DNA of 20,797 bases, from the NCBI GenBank assembly GCA_934096815.1, contig CAKOMY010000015.1, forward strand, positions 1 through 20,797. The letters are read 5' to 3'. The first letter of the stretch is position 1. Each line of letters starts with the position of its first letter. This stretch comes from an uncultured Bacilli bacterium. Its GTDB lineage: Bacteria; Bacillota_I; Bacilli_A; RF39; UBA660. A program made the position numbers and the translations under genes. Below are positions 1-7,717 of the stretch, piece after piece. The notes under the pieces are model-generated. The model saw nothing but the letters and a program-made list of their open reading frames with translations, ran no database searches and was not told where the DNA came from.

Positions 1-1
1 G

Positions 2-36
2 AAAAATATAGGTTACACATTAGCCTATATTTTTTT
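2..36 (-). terminator. Rho-independent terminator of the 130-aa gene
   Basis: An 11-bp perfect stem (2-12 with 24-34) surrounds an 11-base loop. Read on the minus strand, the stem ends in a run of five T. It lies six bases beyond the stop codon of the minus-strand gene ending at 42. The T/A arms make it usable in both directions, but the only gene seen pointing into it is on the minus strand. Confidence 0.7.
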
Positions 37-41
37 ATAAA

Positions 42-434
42 TTAAATCAAATTCAAATAATCATCATAAATTAAATTGATATATTCATCATTAAGAGTAA
101 TTAAAGCGTGTATTTTTTCTGATTCGTAATTAAGCTTAATAGTTATATCCTCCATTATTTCACTAGCATAAAAATTGTTAGTATCAAATATTTCCAATAA
201 AATATCTCCATTTCCACTATACCAATTACCTTTATACGTCTTATTCATAAATGTATTAATGTCATTATTATTTTCATGAGCGAAATTTAATGTAAAATAA
301 CCAATTATGTTATTTATAGTAAAATTGACATTTATTTCTATTCCAAATCCTTCACTTTTATTAACAATACTTTTAATTATTTTTATCTCTTTTTTTGAAA
401 TACAATCAACATTTTTATCATTTATCTTTAACAT
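42..434 (-). CDS. Hypothetical protein, 130 aa
   Basis: I do not recognise this protein. It has no signal peptide and no membrane segment, and looks like a small soluble acidic alpha/beta protein, with an N-terminal Lys-rich stretch (residues 13-26) followed by alternating hydrophobic strands and an acidic tail. The ATG at 434 is preceded by a good ribosome binding site (AAAGGATAG). It stands alone between a terminator downstream and a 15-bp inverted repeat upstream that could be its operator. Small orphan proteins beside decayed toxin and lipoprotein genes are often immunity or accessory proteins, but nothing in the sequence proves that here. Confidence 0.7.
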   Translation of the reverse strand: MLKINDKNVDCISKKEIKIIKSIVNKSEGFGIEINVNFTINNIIGYFTLNFAHENNNDINTFMNKTYKGNWYSGNGDILLEIFDTNNFYASEIMEDITIKLNYESEKIHALITLNDEYINLIYDDYLNLI

Positions 435-462
435 AAAATCTATCCTTTCATAATTAAATCAT

Positions 463-509
463 TTTCTATTCCCTAAAAGTCAATTTTTTTAAAGTTTAGG
501 GAATAGAAA
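463..509. repeat. Perfect 15-bp inverted repeat upstream of the 130-aa gene
   Basis: Positions 463-477 are the exact reverse complement of 495-509, separated by a 17-base AT-rich spacer. Neither strand has a T-run directly after the stem, so it is not a standard terminator. It lies 29-75 bases before the start codon of the gene at 42-434, where a promoter and operator would be expected. It could be a regulator-binding palindrome, an RNA stem in the leader, or the ends of a lost small element. Confidence 0.6.
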
Positions 510-525
510 TAAGTAATTTACATAT

Positions 526-547
526 AAAAAGAGAATTATTATTCTCT
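526..547 (-). terminator. Terminator of the two-domain lipoprotein gene
   Basis: A 7-bp perfect stem (530-536 with 541-547) with a 4-base loop overlaps the lipoprotein stop codon. On the minus strand it is followed by TTTTTATATG. Confidence 0.65.
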
Positions 548-1316
548 ATTCACACATAGTACCACTATAAGTCATATTTGAATCGCCTATGTAAATATCA
601 GGTTTTCCACCAGACATTTTACGACAAATTAAAATACTTAAATCATATTCTTTTGATGAAAACTGTTCTGAGCCACCATCATCATAAGTTCCCGGGCTTA
701 CTAAATAACTTGTTATTTCTTTTACATCATCAATAGTTTTAATATAATCTTTTAATGAATATTTTTTACCATCTTTGTTATAATATACATCTTTTAATTT
801 AGTTTCTAGATAAACAACTCTTCCATTAAACTCTGAGTATTTATTAAATTCTTGTACTTCGATTTTATTATCTTTCGATACACTTAATATTGCATCATCA
901 CTATTACACATAAGATTAATATAATTCATATTTGAATCGCCTATATAAATATCTGATGTTCCATTAATTTTATTACAAATTAAAATACTTAAATCATATT
1001 CTTTTGATGAAAATAATTGTGAACCTCCATCGTCATAGCTTCGATAATCTTCTAGCAAACTTGTTATTTCTTTAACATCATCAATTGTTTTAATATATTC
1101 TTTTAAAGAGTGTTTTTTACCATCTTTGTTATAATAAACATCTTTTAATTTAGTTTCTATGTAAATAATTCTTTCATCTAACTCTGAGTATTTATTAAAC
1201 TCTTGTACTTCAATTTTATTATCTTTTGATACAATTAATATTGCATCATCACTAACTTTTTTAGAACAACCAGTTAATATAACAATTATTCCAAATAAAC
1301 ATAATAATTTCTTCAT
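546..1316 (-). CDS. Lipoprotein with two near-identical tandem domains
   Basis: The 256-aa product starts with a type II signal peptide: Lys-Lys, a hydrophobic core, then the lipobox LTGC with the lipidated Cys at residue 17. It should be anchored on the outer face of the membrane. The rest is two copies of one domain of about 117 aa (residues 22-138 and 139-256), sharing long identical blocks such as KLKDVYYNKDGKK and FSSKEYDLSILIC. Each copy has two cysteines near its end (114 and 137; 231 and 255) that could pair. I do not recognise the domain. The gene starts 24 bp after the acetyltransferase stop, so the two are probably co-transcribed. The ribosome binding site is weak (AAAAGAA). Confidence 0.8.
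   Translation of the reverse strand: MKKLLCLFGIIVILTGCSKKVSDDAILIVSKDNKIEVQEFNKYSELDERIIYIETKLKDVYYNKDGKKHSLKEYIKTIDDVKEITSLLEDYRSYDDGGSQLFSSKEYDLSILICNKINGTSDIYIGDSNMNYINLMCNSDDAILSVSKDNKIEVQEFNKYSEFNGRVVYLETKLKDVYYNKDGKKYSLKDYIKTIDDVKEITSYLVSPGTYDDGGSEQFSSKEYDLSILICRKMSGGKPDIYIGDSNMTYSGTMCE
549..1253 (-). repeat. Intragenic tandem duplication, two units of about 351-354 bp
   Basis: The units 903-1253 and 549-902 encode the two lipoprotein domains. Similarity is visible at the DNA level (for example around 1112-1155 and 752-795), with few changes in long blocks, which suggests a fairly recent duplication. Confidence 0.8.
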
Positions 1317-1340
1317 TATAAATTCTTTTCTAATAATTAA

Positions 1341-1910
1341 TTATATATTTTTATATTTATTAATTGTTTCTTTTACATTTATAATATAAATATTTGTTAG
1401 AATTCCATCGCTTGGATCAATTTCACTAGAAATTAATATACCACCTAATGATTCAATTGTTTTAATGGAAGCTATATTTGTAGATTCACATGCTAAAGTA
1501 ACTTTTTCAAGTCCTAATTTCTCGGCTTCTAATAATCCTAAGTATAGATTAATTTTATTATATCCTTTTCTTCTTTCAGTAGGTCTTATGCCATACCCAA
1601 TATTACCATTAAATTTATTTATATCAGAACCATAATTTAATCTAATATTAATAGCTCCTACAATTTTATTATCACTTTTTCTTATTAATAAATAGGTATT
1701 AACTTGATTCTTTCCGTTTTTTATAGCATATTCTTTATTTGATCTTTTTAAGCAGTTTTCTAATGTTTCTTCAAATGAATATCCATCTAAAATTTTTGCT
1801 AATAGTTCTATTCCATTTATTTCTGAATTGTATAGTTCTAATTCATTTATATAATCAATAATATCTTCTTTTCTTTTAATATTTGGTATTTCTAAATAAA
1901 AATTATTCAA
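1341..1910 (-). CDS. GNAT-family N-acetyltransferase
   Basis: The product probably transfers an acetyl group from acetyl-CoA to an amine; the substrate is unknown. The GNAT core is in the C-terminal two thirds: a strand KIVGAINIRL, then the acetyl-CoA-binding region GYGIRPTERRKGYN, then the typical end of the fold with CESTNIASIKTIESLGG. The N-terminal 60 residues are less typical. I place the start at the TTG at 1910 (189 aa), because GGAGG lies 8 bases before it. The longer reading from the TTG at 1925 would put the ribosome binding site inside the coding region. It leads into the lipoprotein gene 24 bp downstream. The region upstream of it is decayed. Confidence 0.8.
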   Translation of the reverse strand: MNNFYLEIPNIKRKEDIIDYINELELYNSEINGIELLAKILDGYSFEETLENCLKRSNKEYAIKNGKNQVNTYLLIRKSDNKIVGAINIRLNYGSDINKFNGNIGYGIRPTERRKGYNKINLYLGLLEAEKLGLEKVTLACESTNIASIKTIESLGGILISSEIDPSDGILTNIYIINVKETINKYKNI

Positions 1911-2327
1911 TTGTAAAACCTCCAAACTAAGTAATTGATTTTTATATGCATTAATAAGATGTGAGTCATAAATTATAATTATTTCAAAATTATTGTGGTA
2001 TTTTCTAACATTTCAGGAAAACAATTTTGTTCTATTTAATTCACACATTAGATCAATTAATTTCATATTTAAATAACCTATAACTTTACCTTTCACTATA
2101 TTAACGTTTTAGAATAATAAATTATTGCATTCTTCATTAGTTATTTGAAAACTAAATATTCCATATGTGTCATCTAACTATAACTTCAATGTATAGTTAC
2201 TATCGTATGTTTATTTATAATATATTCTATATGCATGAGCAAACTAGGTTCTTTGTATGTTAATAACATGTTATTTAACTAACATAAATTGTAAGTTGTC
2301 GAATTAGTTAAAACCTCCTTCAATCAT
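1911..2327. other. Decayed intergenic region of about 400 bp
   Basis: No intact gene is present. It contains a pseudogene remnant related to the lipoprotein domain (2040-2199). Just after the stop of the regulator gene there is a strong minus-strand ribosome binding site (AAGGAGG near 2315-2321) with no usable ATG, GTG or TTG at the right distance, apparently the start region of a gene that has been lost. Confidence 0.6.
2040..2199 (-). pseudogene. Remnant of a lipoprotein-type repeat domain
   Basis: Read on the minus strand, this stretch gives DDTYGIFSF, then after an in-frame TAA (2109-2111) the segment IGYLNMKLIDLMCE. The intact lipoprotein has YDDGGSQLFSS and IGDSNMNYINLMCN in the same order and spacing. 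The last 14 residues share eight identities, including the terminal Met-Cys. A second in-frame stop (TAG, 2178-2180) lies upstream. This is a diverged third copy of the domain, now broken, lying on the other side of the acetyltransferase gene. Confidence 0.55.
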
Positions 2328-3083
2328 TTAATCTATCTGAAACACGGTTAATTGAACGGGCTCGTTAAAACTGTTTTCATATATATCCATAAATGATGAA
2401 ACAAATCTTGCTTGTTCTTTTTCTTCTTCTGTACCAATTGTTACTTGCCATCCAAATGTTCCATATGATTTATAGTTAAATCTATTTAATGGCAATAAAT
2501 TAAATTCTTTTTGAATTAACTTTATACCATCTTTATAATCTCTCTTTAATACTTTAAGTGCTTTACTAGGATTTTTAAATACTGCTTCTCCATATTTATT
2601 TGCTCCAATATCAAAAGCAATATTCTTTTTTCCAAATGAATTAATATCTACGTTTCCTTTTACATTCCCATATTCAGCAATATAGACTTGTGTATATTTT
2701 AAATTATCATCCATTATATATCCCATTTTAATTAAAGTAAATCTCCCAATAATAATTAATACAACTACAATCAAAAATGATAGACATATTTTATATGTTT
2801 TATTTCTATGCTTTTGATTCTTTAAAATATTAATTATAGTTTGTTCAAAGTGTTTTATTTGCTCATCTTTGTTTAATTTTTCACCAACAAATAATTCATT
2901 TAAAGAAATATCTAATATACTACAAACATCTTGCATAATTGAAGCATCTGGTAGATTCAATCCTCTTTCCCACTTACTTACTGCATTCTTACTTACATTT
3001 AATTTTTCAGCAAATTGTTCTTGTGTTAAATCCTTTTTCTTTCTCATTATTGAAATAAATTTTCCTATTTTTTCTTGATTCAT
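2328..3083 (-). CDS. XRE-family regulator with a membrane anchor
   Basis: The 251-aa protein has an N-terminal helix-turn-helix domain of the Xre/Cro type (about residues 6-66; LTQEQFAEKLNVSKNAVSKWERG is the typical core), a Lys-rich linker, one membrane segment (about 97-117) and a C-terminal domain of about 130 aa that should lie outside the cell. The architecture suggests a DNA-binding protein that responds to an external or membrane signal. I do not recognise the outer domain. The ATG at 3083 has the ribosome binding site GAAGGGA. The gene stands alone: decayed sequence lies downstream and a Fic remnant upstream. Its target is unknown, possibly its own promoter. Confidence 0.85.
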   Translation of the reverse strand: MNQEKIGKFISIMRKKKDLTQEQFAEKLNVSKNAVSKWERGLNLPDASIMQDVCSILDISLNELFVGEKLNKDEQIKHFEQTIINILKNQKHRNKTYKICLSFLIVVVLIIIGRFTLIKMGYIMDDNLKYTQVYIAEYGNVKGNVDINSFGKKNIAFDIGANKYGEAVFKNPSKALKVLKRDYKDGIKLIQKEFNLLPLNRFNYKSYGTFGWQVTIGTEEEKEQARFVSSFMDIYENSFNEPVQLTVFQID

Positions 3084-3109
3084 ATAAATTTATCCCTTCA
3101 ACAATTAAA

Positions 3110-3138
3110 ATTATATTTTATAACACTAAATTTTTACA
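3110..3138 (-). promoter_or_regulatory. Possible promoter of the XRE regulator
   Basis: On the minus strand there is a perfect -10 box TATAAT (3110-3115), with a poor -35 candidate TGTAAA (3133-3138) 17 bases upstream. It lies 27 bases before the start codon. AT-rich sequence makes chance -10 boxes common. Confidence 0.35.
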
Positions 3139-3182
3139 CATACTTAAAGTTTACTTTTGCAAATTACTATTTTTATGAATAC

Positions 3183-3589
3183 TTATCTAATTAAAAAATT
3201 CATAATTAAATCAATAATAACGTCTTTTTCTTTTGGGCTTGATTCAGCAATTAATAGTGTAATCGCTGTTAACGTATTATTATCAATTACTTGATCATTA
3301 TCTATTTTTAATATTCCATAAAAAGATAGAAAATAGATAAATAATGTTGCTGCAATTCTTTTATTACCATCAACAAAGACATGATTCTTAACAATCATAT
3401 ATAAGAAATTAGATTCTTTTTCTTCAATTGTATTGTATATATCATTTCCATCAAAACTTTGATATATATTACCAATAAATGGTTTAAGTCCATTGTCTCT
3501 TTCTATTACAAATCATTTTCTTCATTAAATCTTTGCTTATTAATAATATCTTTACAATCGTCATAAGTTATTTTTTTATTATTTTCTGT
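3183..3589 (-). pseudogene. Truncated, frameshifted Fic/Doc-family protein
   Basis: The downstream part encodes the Fic active-site motif HVFVDGNKRIAA, matching HxFx(D/E)GNKR of the Fic/Doc family, which transfers AMP or phosphate to target proteins. Without a break, the frame continues upstream through IERDNGLKPFIGNIYQSFDGND, which resembles the start of the Fic region in RhuM/Doc-like proteins. About 3508-3515 the frame shifts, and another frame continues with ITYDDCKDIINKQRFNEENDL. Upstream of about 3590 only stops are found, so the N-terminus is gone. The 71-residue open stretch from 3398 begins inside the domain and is not a complete gene. No matching antitoxin is seen. Confidence 0.7.
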
Positions 3590-3667
3590 TTATTATCTCA
3601 TCGTATAGTAAGTATAAATGATTCATATATTAACCTAGTTTGTGGAAACAAATTACATACATACAAT

Positions 3668-3700
3668 CCAATTTTTAAGGCTTAAAAAATTTGGCTTTTT
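3668..3700 (+). terminator. Terminator-like hairpin facing right
   Basis: A near-symmetric stem (about 3668-3679 with 3682-3694) is followed on the plus strand by CTTTTTT. No plus-strand gene leads into it. It lies between the methyltransferase stop and the Fic remnant, and may serve as a weak minus-strand terminator or be a leftover. Confidence 0.3.
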
Positions 3701-3742
3701 TACTTTGCTGCATTTTTCTATTTTTCAAAGTTCCTTATTTTA

Positions 3743-4927
3743 CTAGTGTTTTCGATTTAGCACTGCCAAACATTCCATATGTTTTGTTCTAGGAAACATC
3801 TCTAAATAGTAAAACTCATCTACGTTATATATTTTATTTAATATTTGCATATCTCTTACAAACGTTAAAGGATTACAAGACATATATATTAAATTATCTG
3901 GTTTAATAGTTACAATATTTTTCATAGTTTCTTTATTTAATCCACTTCTAGGTGGATCAATAATAATACAGTCTATATCACTATCTATTTTAGATATTTT
4001 AGAAGAATCACCTAGCATATACATATTATTTTGTTTATTTATTTTAGCATTAATACTGGCATTAATAACAGCATCTTTAACTATTTCAATACCATATAAT
4101 TTATCTTTATTAACAAACATTCCAAGAGTACCAACACCACAATATAAATCAACCACATTATGATATTTTTTAGTATGTAATATCTTCTCTATTTTTTCTA
4201 ATATATTTAAATTAACTTGAAAGAAGGAATTAATATTAACTTTAAATAAATAATTATTTACTTTTTCAATATAATCATTTTCCCCATAAATGACCTTATC
4301 ATTAACAATAATTCCAACTATTTTATTATCAGTAATTAACTTTTCAATATCAACATCTACTTTTTCATTACTAGTTATCTTTATTAATATTTCATCATTA
4401 TAATTAGATCTAATAGTTATTTCTCCACTTGATACTTTAAATAAATTATAACTTTTAATTATATTATTAATAGAATCTTTAGCAAGATAGCAATAATCTA
4501 TTTTAGTAAAGTTATGAGTTCCTGAATTATAATAACCAAATTCATTATTAACTATTTTTAAAGTTACTTTATTACGATAATTATATTTATTATTACTTTG
4601 GATTACATTAATTTTAGGTACGTCTATATTATTTTTTTTTAATAAATCAGTTAATATATTAGTTTTGATTCTTAGTTCTTCATCCATTGATAAATGCATA
4701 AATTCACATCCACCACACTTATCATAATAAGGACATTTACTTTTAATTCTTATAGTTGAAGGACTTATAACATTTATTACCTTACCAACTATATACTTAT
4801 CTTTTTCTTCTACTATTTCAATTTCTACTGTTTCTCCAATAACTGTGTTAGGTACAAAGACAATCTTTTTGTTTAAATAACCAATTCCTCTACCTTGATT
4901 ATCATATTTTTCAATTTTTATATTCAT
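3743..4927 (-). CDS. rlmD: 23S rRNA m5U methyltransferase, RlmD/TrmA family
   Basis: This SAM-dependent enzyme methylates carbon 5 of a uridine in RNA. Members in Bacilli act on 23S rRNA (U1939, and in RlmCD also U747). The 394 aa match the family size. It has an N-terminal TRAM domain (about 1-57), four cysteines for a [4Fe-4S] cluster (C65, C71, C74 and probably C146), the SAM loop VDLYCGVGTLG (259-269), DPPRSGL (324-330), the catalytic Cys351 in MSCNP, and the family tail MFPRTKHMECL. The start overlaps the end of the pseudouridine synthase gene by 17 bp, so the two rRNA modification genes are translated from one message. The choice between RlmD and RlmCD specificity cannot be made from the sequence. 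Confidence 0.92.
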   Translation of the reverse strand: MNIKIEKYDNQGRGIGYLNKKIVFVPNTVIGETVEIEIVEEKDKYIVGKVINVISPSTIRIKSKCPYYDKCGGCEFMHLSMDEELRIKTNILTDLLKKNNIDVPKINVIQSNNKYNYRNKVTLKIVNNEFGYYNSGTHNFTKIDYCYLAKDSINNIIKSYNLFKVSSGEITIRSNYNDEILIKITSNEKVDVDIEKLITDNKIVGIIVNDKVIYGENDYIEKVNNYLFKVNINSFFQVNLNILEKIEKILHTKKYHNVVDLYCGVGTLGMFVNKDKLYGIEIVKDAVINASINAKINKQNNMYMLGDSSKISKIDSDIDCIIIDPPRSGLNKETMKNIVTIKPDNLIYMSCNPLTFVRDMQILNKIYNVDEFYYLEMFPRTKHMECLAVLNRKH

Positions 4928-5624
4928 AAAGTTTTTTTACTTCCTTTATAGTTAAACTTCGATATTCACCACTTTTTAATTTATCAACATTTAAAAATGC
5001 ATATTCTACTCTTGTTAATTTATCAACTAAGTATCCTAAGTTTTCAAATACTTTCTTAATAATATGATTTCTTCCTTCAATAATAGTTATTTCAACTATA
5101 GCATAATTTTTAATGGCATCATTTTTCTTTAATTTAACTCTTGTTGGAATACATTTTCTCCCCTCAACATCAATTCCTTTTTCTAATTTTTTTAAATCAA
5201 CAATATCCATAAATTTATTTAATTTAGCAACATATTTCTTAGGAACTTTATTTTTAGGATGAGTTAAAATATTTGTTAGTTCTCCGTCATTAGTAAGCAA
5301 TAATAAACCAGTAGTATCATAGTCTAGTCTTCCAATTGGATAAATTCTTTTATCTGTATCGATTAAATCAACAACTGTTTTTCTTTTTTTATCATCTGCT
5401 GCAGAGGAAATAACACCTCTTGGTTTATTTAATAAAAAATAAACATAATCTGCTTTATTTAAAGTTACTCCATTAACAACTATTAAATCGCCAAAACTAG
5501 CTTTAGTACCAAGTTCAGTAACCTTAATTCCATTTACATATACTTTTCCAGATTTTATTAATTCTTCAGCTTTTCTTCTTGAAGTAAAACCTGATTCAGC
5601 AATTATTTTTTGTAATCTTTCCAC
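4911..5624 (-). CDS. rluB: RluB/RsuA-family pseudouridine synthase
   Basis: The enzyme isomerises a uridine in rRNA to pseudouridine; the RluB type acts on 23S rRNA near position 2605. The 237 aa contain an S4 RNA-binding domain (about 1-60, MERLQKIIAESGFTSRRKAE) and the synthase core with LNKPRGVISS (65-74) and the catalytic motif GRLDYDTTGLLLLTNDG, where Asp101 is the nucleophile. The start is GTG at 5624, with AAGGAG seven bases upstream. It overlaps the methyltransferase gene. In Bacillus subtilis this gene directly follows spmB; here the ART/HigBA segment lies between them. RsuA/RluE-type specificity remains possible. Confidence 0.9.
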   Translation of the reverse strand: MERLQKIIAESGFTSRRKAEELIKSGKVYVNGIKVTELGTKASFGDLIVVNGVTLNKADYVYFLLNKPRGVISSAADDKKRKTVVDLIDTDKRIYPIGRLDYDTTGLLLLTNDGELTNILTHPKNKVPKKYVAKLNKFMDIVDLKKLEKGIDVEGRKCIPTRVKLKKNDAIKNYAIVEITIIEGRNHIIKKVFENLGYLVDKLTRVEYAFLNVDKLKSGEYRSLTIKEVKKLYEYKN

Positions 5625-5660
5625 TTAGATCACTCCTTACTCATTTATTTTAGCAAAATC

Positions 5661-5689
5661 ATTATAATAAATAAACTAAAATAAGAAAT
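5661..5689 (-). promoter_or_regulatory. Possible promoter of rluB-rlmD
   Basis: A perfect minus-strand TATAAT (5661-5666) lies 37 bases before the GTG start; no convincing -35 box is seen. A 9-bp inverted repeat (5645-5653 with 5676-5684) brackets the -10 box. If the ART/HigBA segment was inserted, rluB would need such a promoter. Confidence 0.35.
5666..5684 (-). repeat. 19-bp direct repeat, copy next to rluB
   Basis: This 19-base stretch is identical to 8143-8161, which is the last part of the spmB coding region. Read on the minus strand in the spmB frame, it and its flank give ILVYLL-stop, against ILVYLFY-stop in spmB itself. It therefore looks like an old spmB end left beside rluB. Confidence 0.65.
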
Positions 5690-5705
5690 AAATTAAATCT
5701 ATATT

Positions 5706-6428
5706 TTACATCCTTTGAGATTTAATATTTAAATTTAAACCATATACATATTCTATAAATTTATCAAGAAAAACAAACTTTAAATTCATATTATTTTGTT
5801 TTTCTTTATTATATATTTCTTTTAATATATATAAAGCTGAATCATTATTTTCACAAATAATTTTTTCTATTTTATCATTATTAATTCCAAGATTGCTCTT
5901 CGTATGCATGTTAAATGACTCAACTTTATCTAAACTTGTTATATTCCCAAGATACATTCTATTAATAAACTCTTCTCTTTCATTAGATTTTGCTTCATCA
6001 ATATCATTTAAATCATAATCACTTTCATCTAAATTTAATTTAAACATAATATCATTTTCTAACTCATGCCTCATCATTTCAAATGCCTTTATTATATAAT
6101 CATCACTATAAAAAGCACCTTTTATAAATCTATTTTTAAATTGTCTTTTTAAATTCATTTTTTCATCTATTGAAATATCATTATATTTAAGTACATTATC
6201 ATATAAAGCAATTTTATAAATAAACCAATTTATCCATACATCACATATTTTAAGAAACCCTAAATTTCCAATAGCAAAAAACACTTTAGGTGTTTTTTCA
6301 ATACCATTCGCATTGCTACCAATTTTAGCTAAAAGTCCTTTTTCACATATACTCTCATAATTATATCTAGGTGTAAAATGATAATATGTTTTTTTCCTAT
6401 CTAATGAATTTAAATCTACTAATTTCAT
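5706..6428 (-). CDS. Possible ADP-ribosyltransferase-like protein
   Basis: The 240-aa soluble protein begins with TYYHFTPRYNYESICEKGLLAKIG (residues 14-37). A Tyr-His-Phe-Thr strand followed by SI..GL is the look of the first strand and helix of ADP-ribosyltransferase-fold proteins (ART/RES/DarT-like), whose His binds NAD. A conserved-looking block KTPKVFFAIGNLGFLKICDVWINW (45-68) follows. I cannot identify the catalytic Glu or Tyr with confidence, so activity is an inference. Similar proteins occur in mobile regions of Clostridia and Bacilli without assigned function. It has no signal peptide. The ATG at 6428 has no close ribosome binding site; a strong one lies 37 bases upstream, across a hairpin. 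It sits beside higBA and may be a defence or toxin gene. Confidence 0.65.
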   Translation of the reverse strand: MKLVDLNSLDRKKTYYHFTPRYNYESICEKGLLAKIGSNANGIEKTPKVFFAIGNLGFLKICDVWINWFIYKIALYDNVLKYNDISIDEKMNLKRQFKNRFIKGAFYSDDYIIKAFEMMRHELENDIMFKLNLDESDYDLNDIDEAKSNEREEFINRMYLGNITSLDKVESFNMHTKSNLGINNDKIEKIICENNDSALYILKEIYNKEKQNNMNLKFVFLDKFIEYVYGLNLNIKSQRM

Positions 6429-6437
6429 AAAACACTA

Positions 6438-6472
6438 ACCAAGTAGACAAATCTTGGTCTCTCTCTCCTTCC
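6438..6472 (-). promoter_or_regulatory. Leader hairpin between a strong SD and the ART-like start codon
   Basis: On the minus strand, GGAAGGAG (6465-6472) is followed by a 6-bp stem ACCAAG/CTTGGT (6453-6458 with 6438-6443, loop of 9) and then, 9 bases later, the ATG at 6428. If the stem forms, it shortens the apparent distance from SD to start. A lost short leader gene is the alternative. Confidence 0.35.
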
Positions 6473-6619
6473 AATTTACAAGGATTAGTCTCAATCTCCT
6501 AACAAATATAAAGCAATTACCTTTATCATAAAATATTTTTTCAAATTCGTCTTATATACATATTTATTATATAGCTTATTAATAATAACAACAATAAATT
6601 ATTAAAAATATATAAATAA

Positions 6620-7684
6620 CTAATTTTTTAAATAATTAAATTCATTCCATTTAATTAAACCATCTTTCTGAAGTCTTCCAACAAGTATTCCTGGTAATAT
6701 ATTAACTCTTTTTGAAAAATCTTTTAAATTTTCTTCTGTAAATACGTTATTTTTTCTAATAAACTCATTATAACTTTTATCTGGTATTAAAATATTTCTA
6801 GCAAATTTATCTGCTTCTTTTTCAATATTATTTTCTTCTTTATCATCTAAATCAACAAATACTTCTTTTCTACTATGTTTAAGCAAATGACCTATTTCAT
6901 GAAAAAAAGTAAACCAAATAATATCATCTTTTTTACCTCTATCACTTAGCATGATAATGGCTTTATTGGGATTAATCATATATGATACTCCATTAATATA
7001 AGTTTGAGGTAGTTCTGGTTCAAATATGAGTGATATACCACAACTAAATAAAATTTCCTTTAATTTATTAAATTGTTTAATAAATGAATCATTTGCAAGT
7101 TTACGTAACTTAGATAAATTTTCATTTAATAATAAAATGTTAAAATTAGGATAACTTACTTTATTTGACTCAATTTCACCATATCTTAAATAACAGTATA
7201 ATGCTTCATTAGAAAATTTATCATTATTTTTCTTTCTAAAGGCTAATTTCTTTTTTAATTCAGTATCAAAGGTTAAAGAAGCAACTGAAAAAAATTTTCT
7301 TAAATTAATAACTTTTTGAAATGGATCATTAATTTTTTCTATCCAGTCCCAACCACGCTTAGCCATCTCATTATAAGGAATATTTTCTAAATATTTTTCT
7401 TCTTCTTTAACTTTAATAAAATCATTTTTTCTTTCTAAAACTTCCTGATAACTACTTTCTAAATTATTAAAAAAACTTGCAGAAATATTAAAAACATATT
7501 CAAATTTTAAAGCAGTAGTTGGTGTTATTGGTGCTTTACCCCTAACTATTTCATTAATTGTTTTTTTATTAATTCCAGTTTTATATGCTAAACCTAATTG
7601 ACTCATTCCATTTGATTCTAATAGTTCTAAAATTGTTTCTCCTGGTGCTATGACATATTCATTATACACATTTAACTTACTCAT
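6620..7684 (-). CDS. higA: HigA-type antitoxin fused to an ImmA/IrrE-like metallopeptidase
   Basis: The 354-aa protein has an N-terminal HigA-like helix-turn-helix (about 11-75; PGETILELLESNGMSQLGLAYKTGINKKTINEIVRG), a middle helical region and a C-terminal zinc-peptidase domain with HEIGHLLKH (262-270) and a downstream EKEADKFARNILIP (288-301), the ImmA/IrrE arrangement of HExxH plus a third acidic ligand. The HTH part should bind its own promoter and the toxin. The peptidase part, in relatives, cleaves or senses repressors. A good ribosome binding site (GGAGGTG) precedes the ATG. It starts 33 bp after the HigB stop, the toxin-first order of higBA operons. All zinc-site residues appear intact, so the enzyme could be active. 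Confidence 0.88.
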   Translation of the reverse strand: MSKLNVYNEYVIAPGETILELLESNGMSQLGLAYKTGINKKTINEIVRGKAPITPTTALKFEYVFNISASFFNNLESSYQEVLERKNDFIKVKEEEKYLENIPYNEMAKRGWDWIEKINDPFQKVINLRKFFSVASLTFDTELKKKLAFRKKNNDKFSNEALYCYLRYGEIESNKVSYPNFNILLLNENLSKLRKLANDSFIKQFNKLKEILFSCGISLIFEPELPQTYINGVSYMINPNKAIIMLSDRGKKDDIIWFTFFHEIGHLLKHSRKEVFVDLDDKEENNIEKEADKFARNILIPDKSYNEFIRKNNVFTEENLKDFSKRVNILPGILVGRLQKDGLIKWNEFNYLKN

Positions 7685-7717
7685 AATGTTTAGACACCTC
7701 CATAATTTCTATTTCTT

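Noticed and set aside
2869..3078. Plus-strand open frame opposite the XRE regulator
   Set aside because: It is fully antisense to the helix-turn-helix coding region and has no supporting start signals.
3183..3398. A complete 71-aa Fic protein
   Set aside because: The frame begins inside the Fic fold and the homologous sequence continues upstream, so the ATG at 3398 is an internal codon of a pseudogene.
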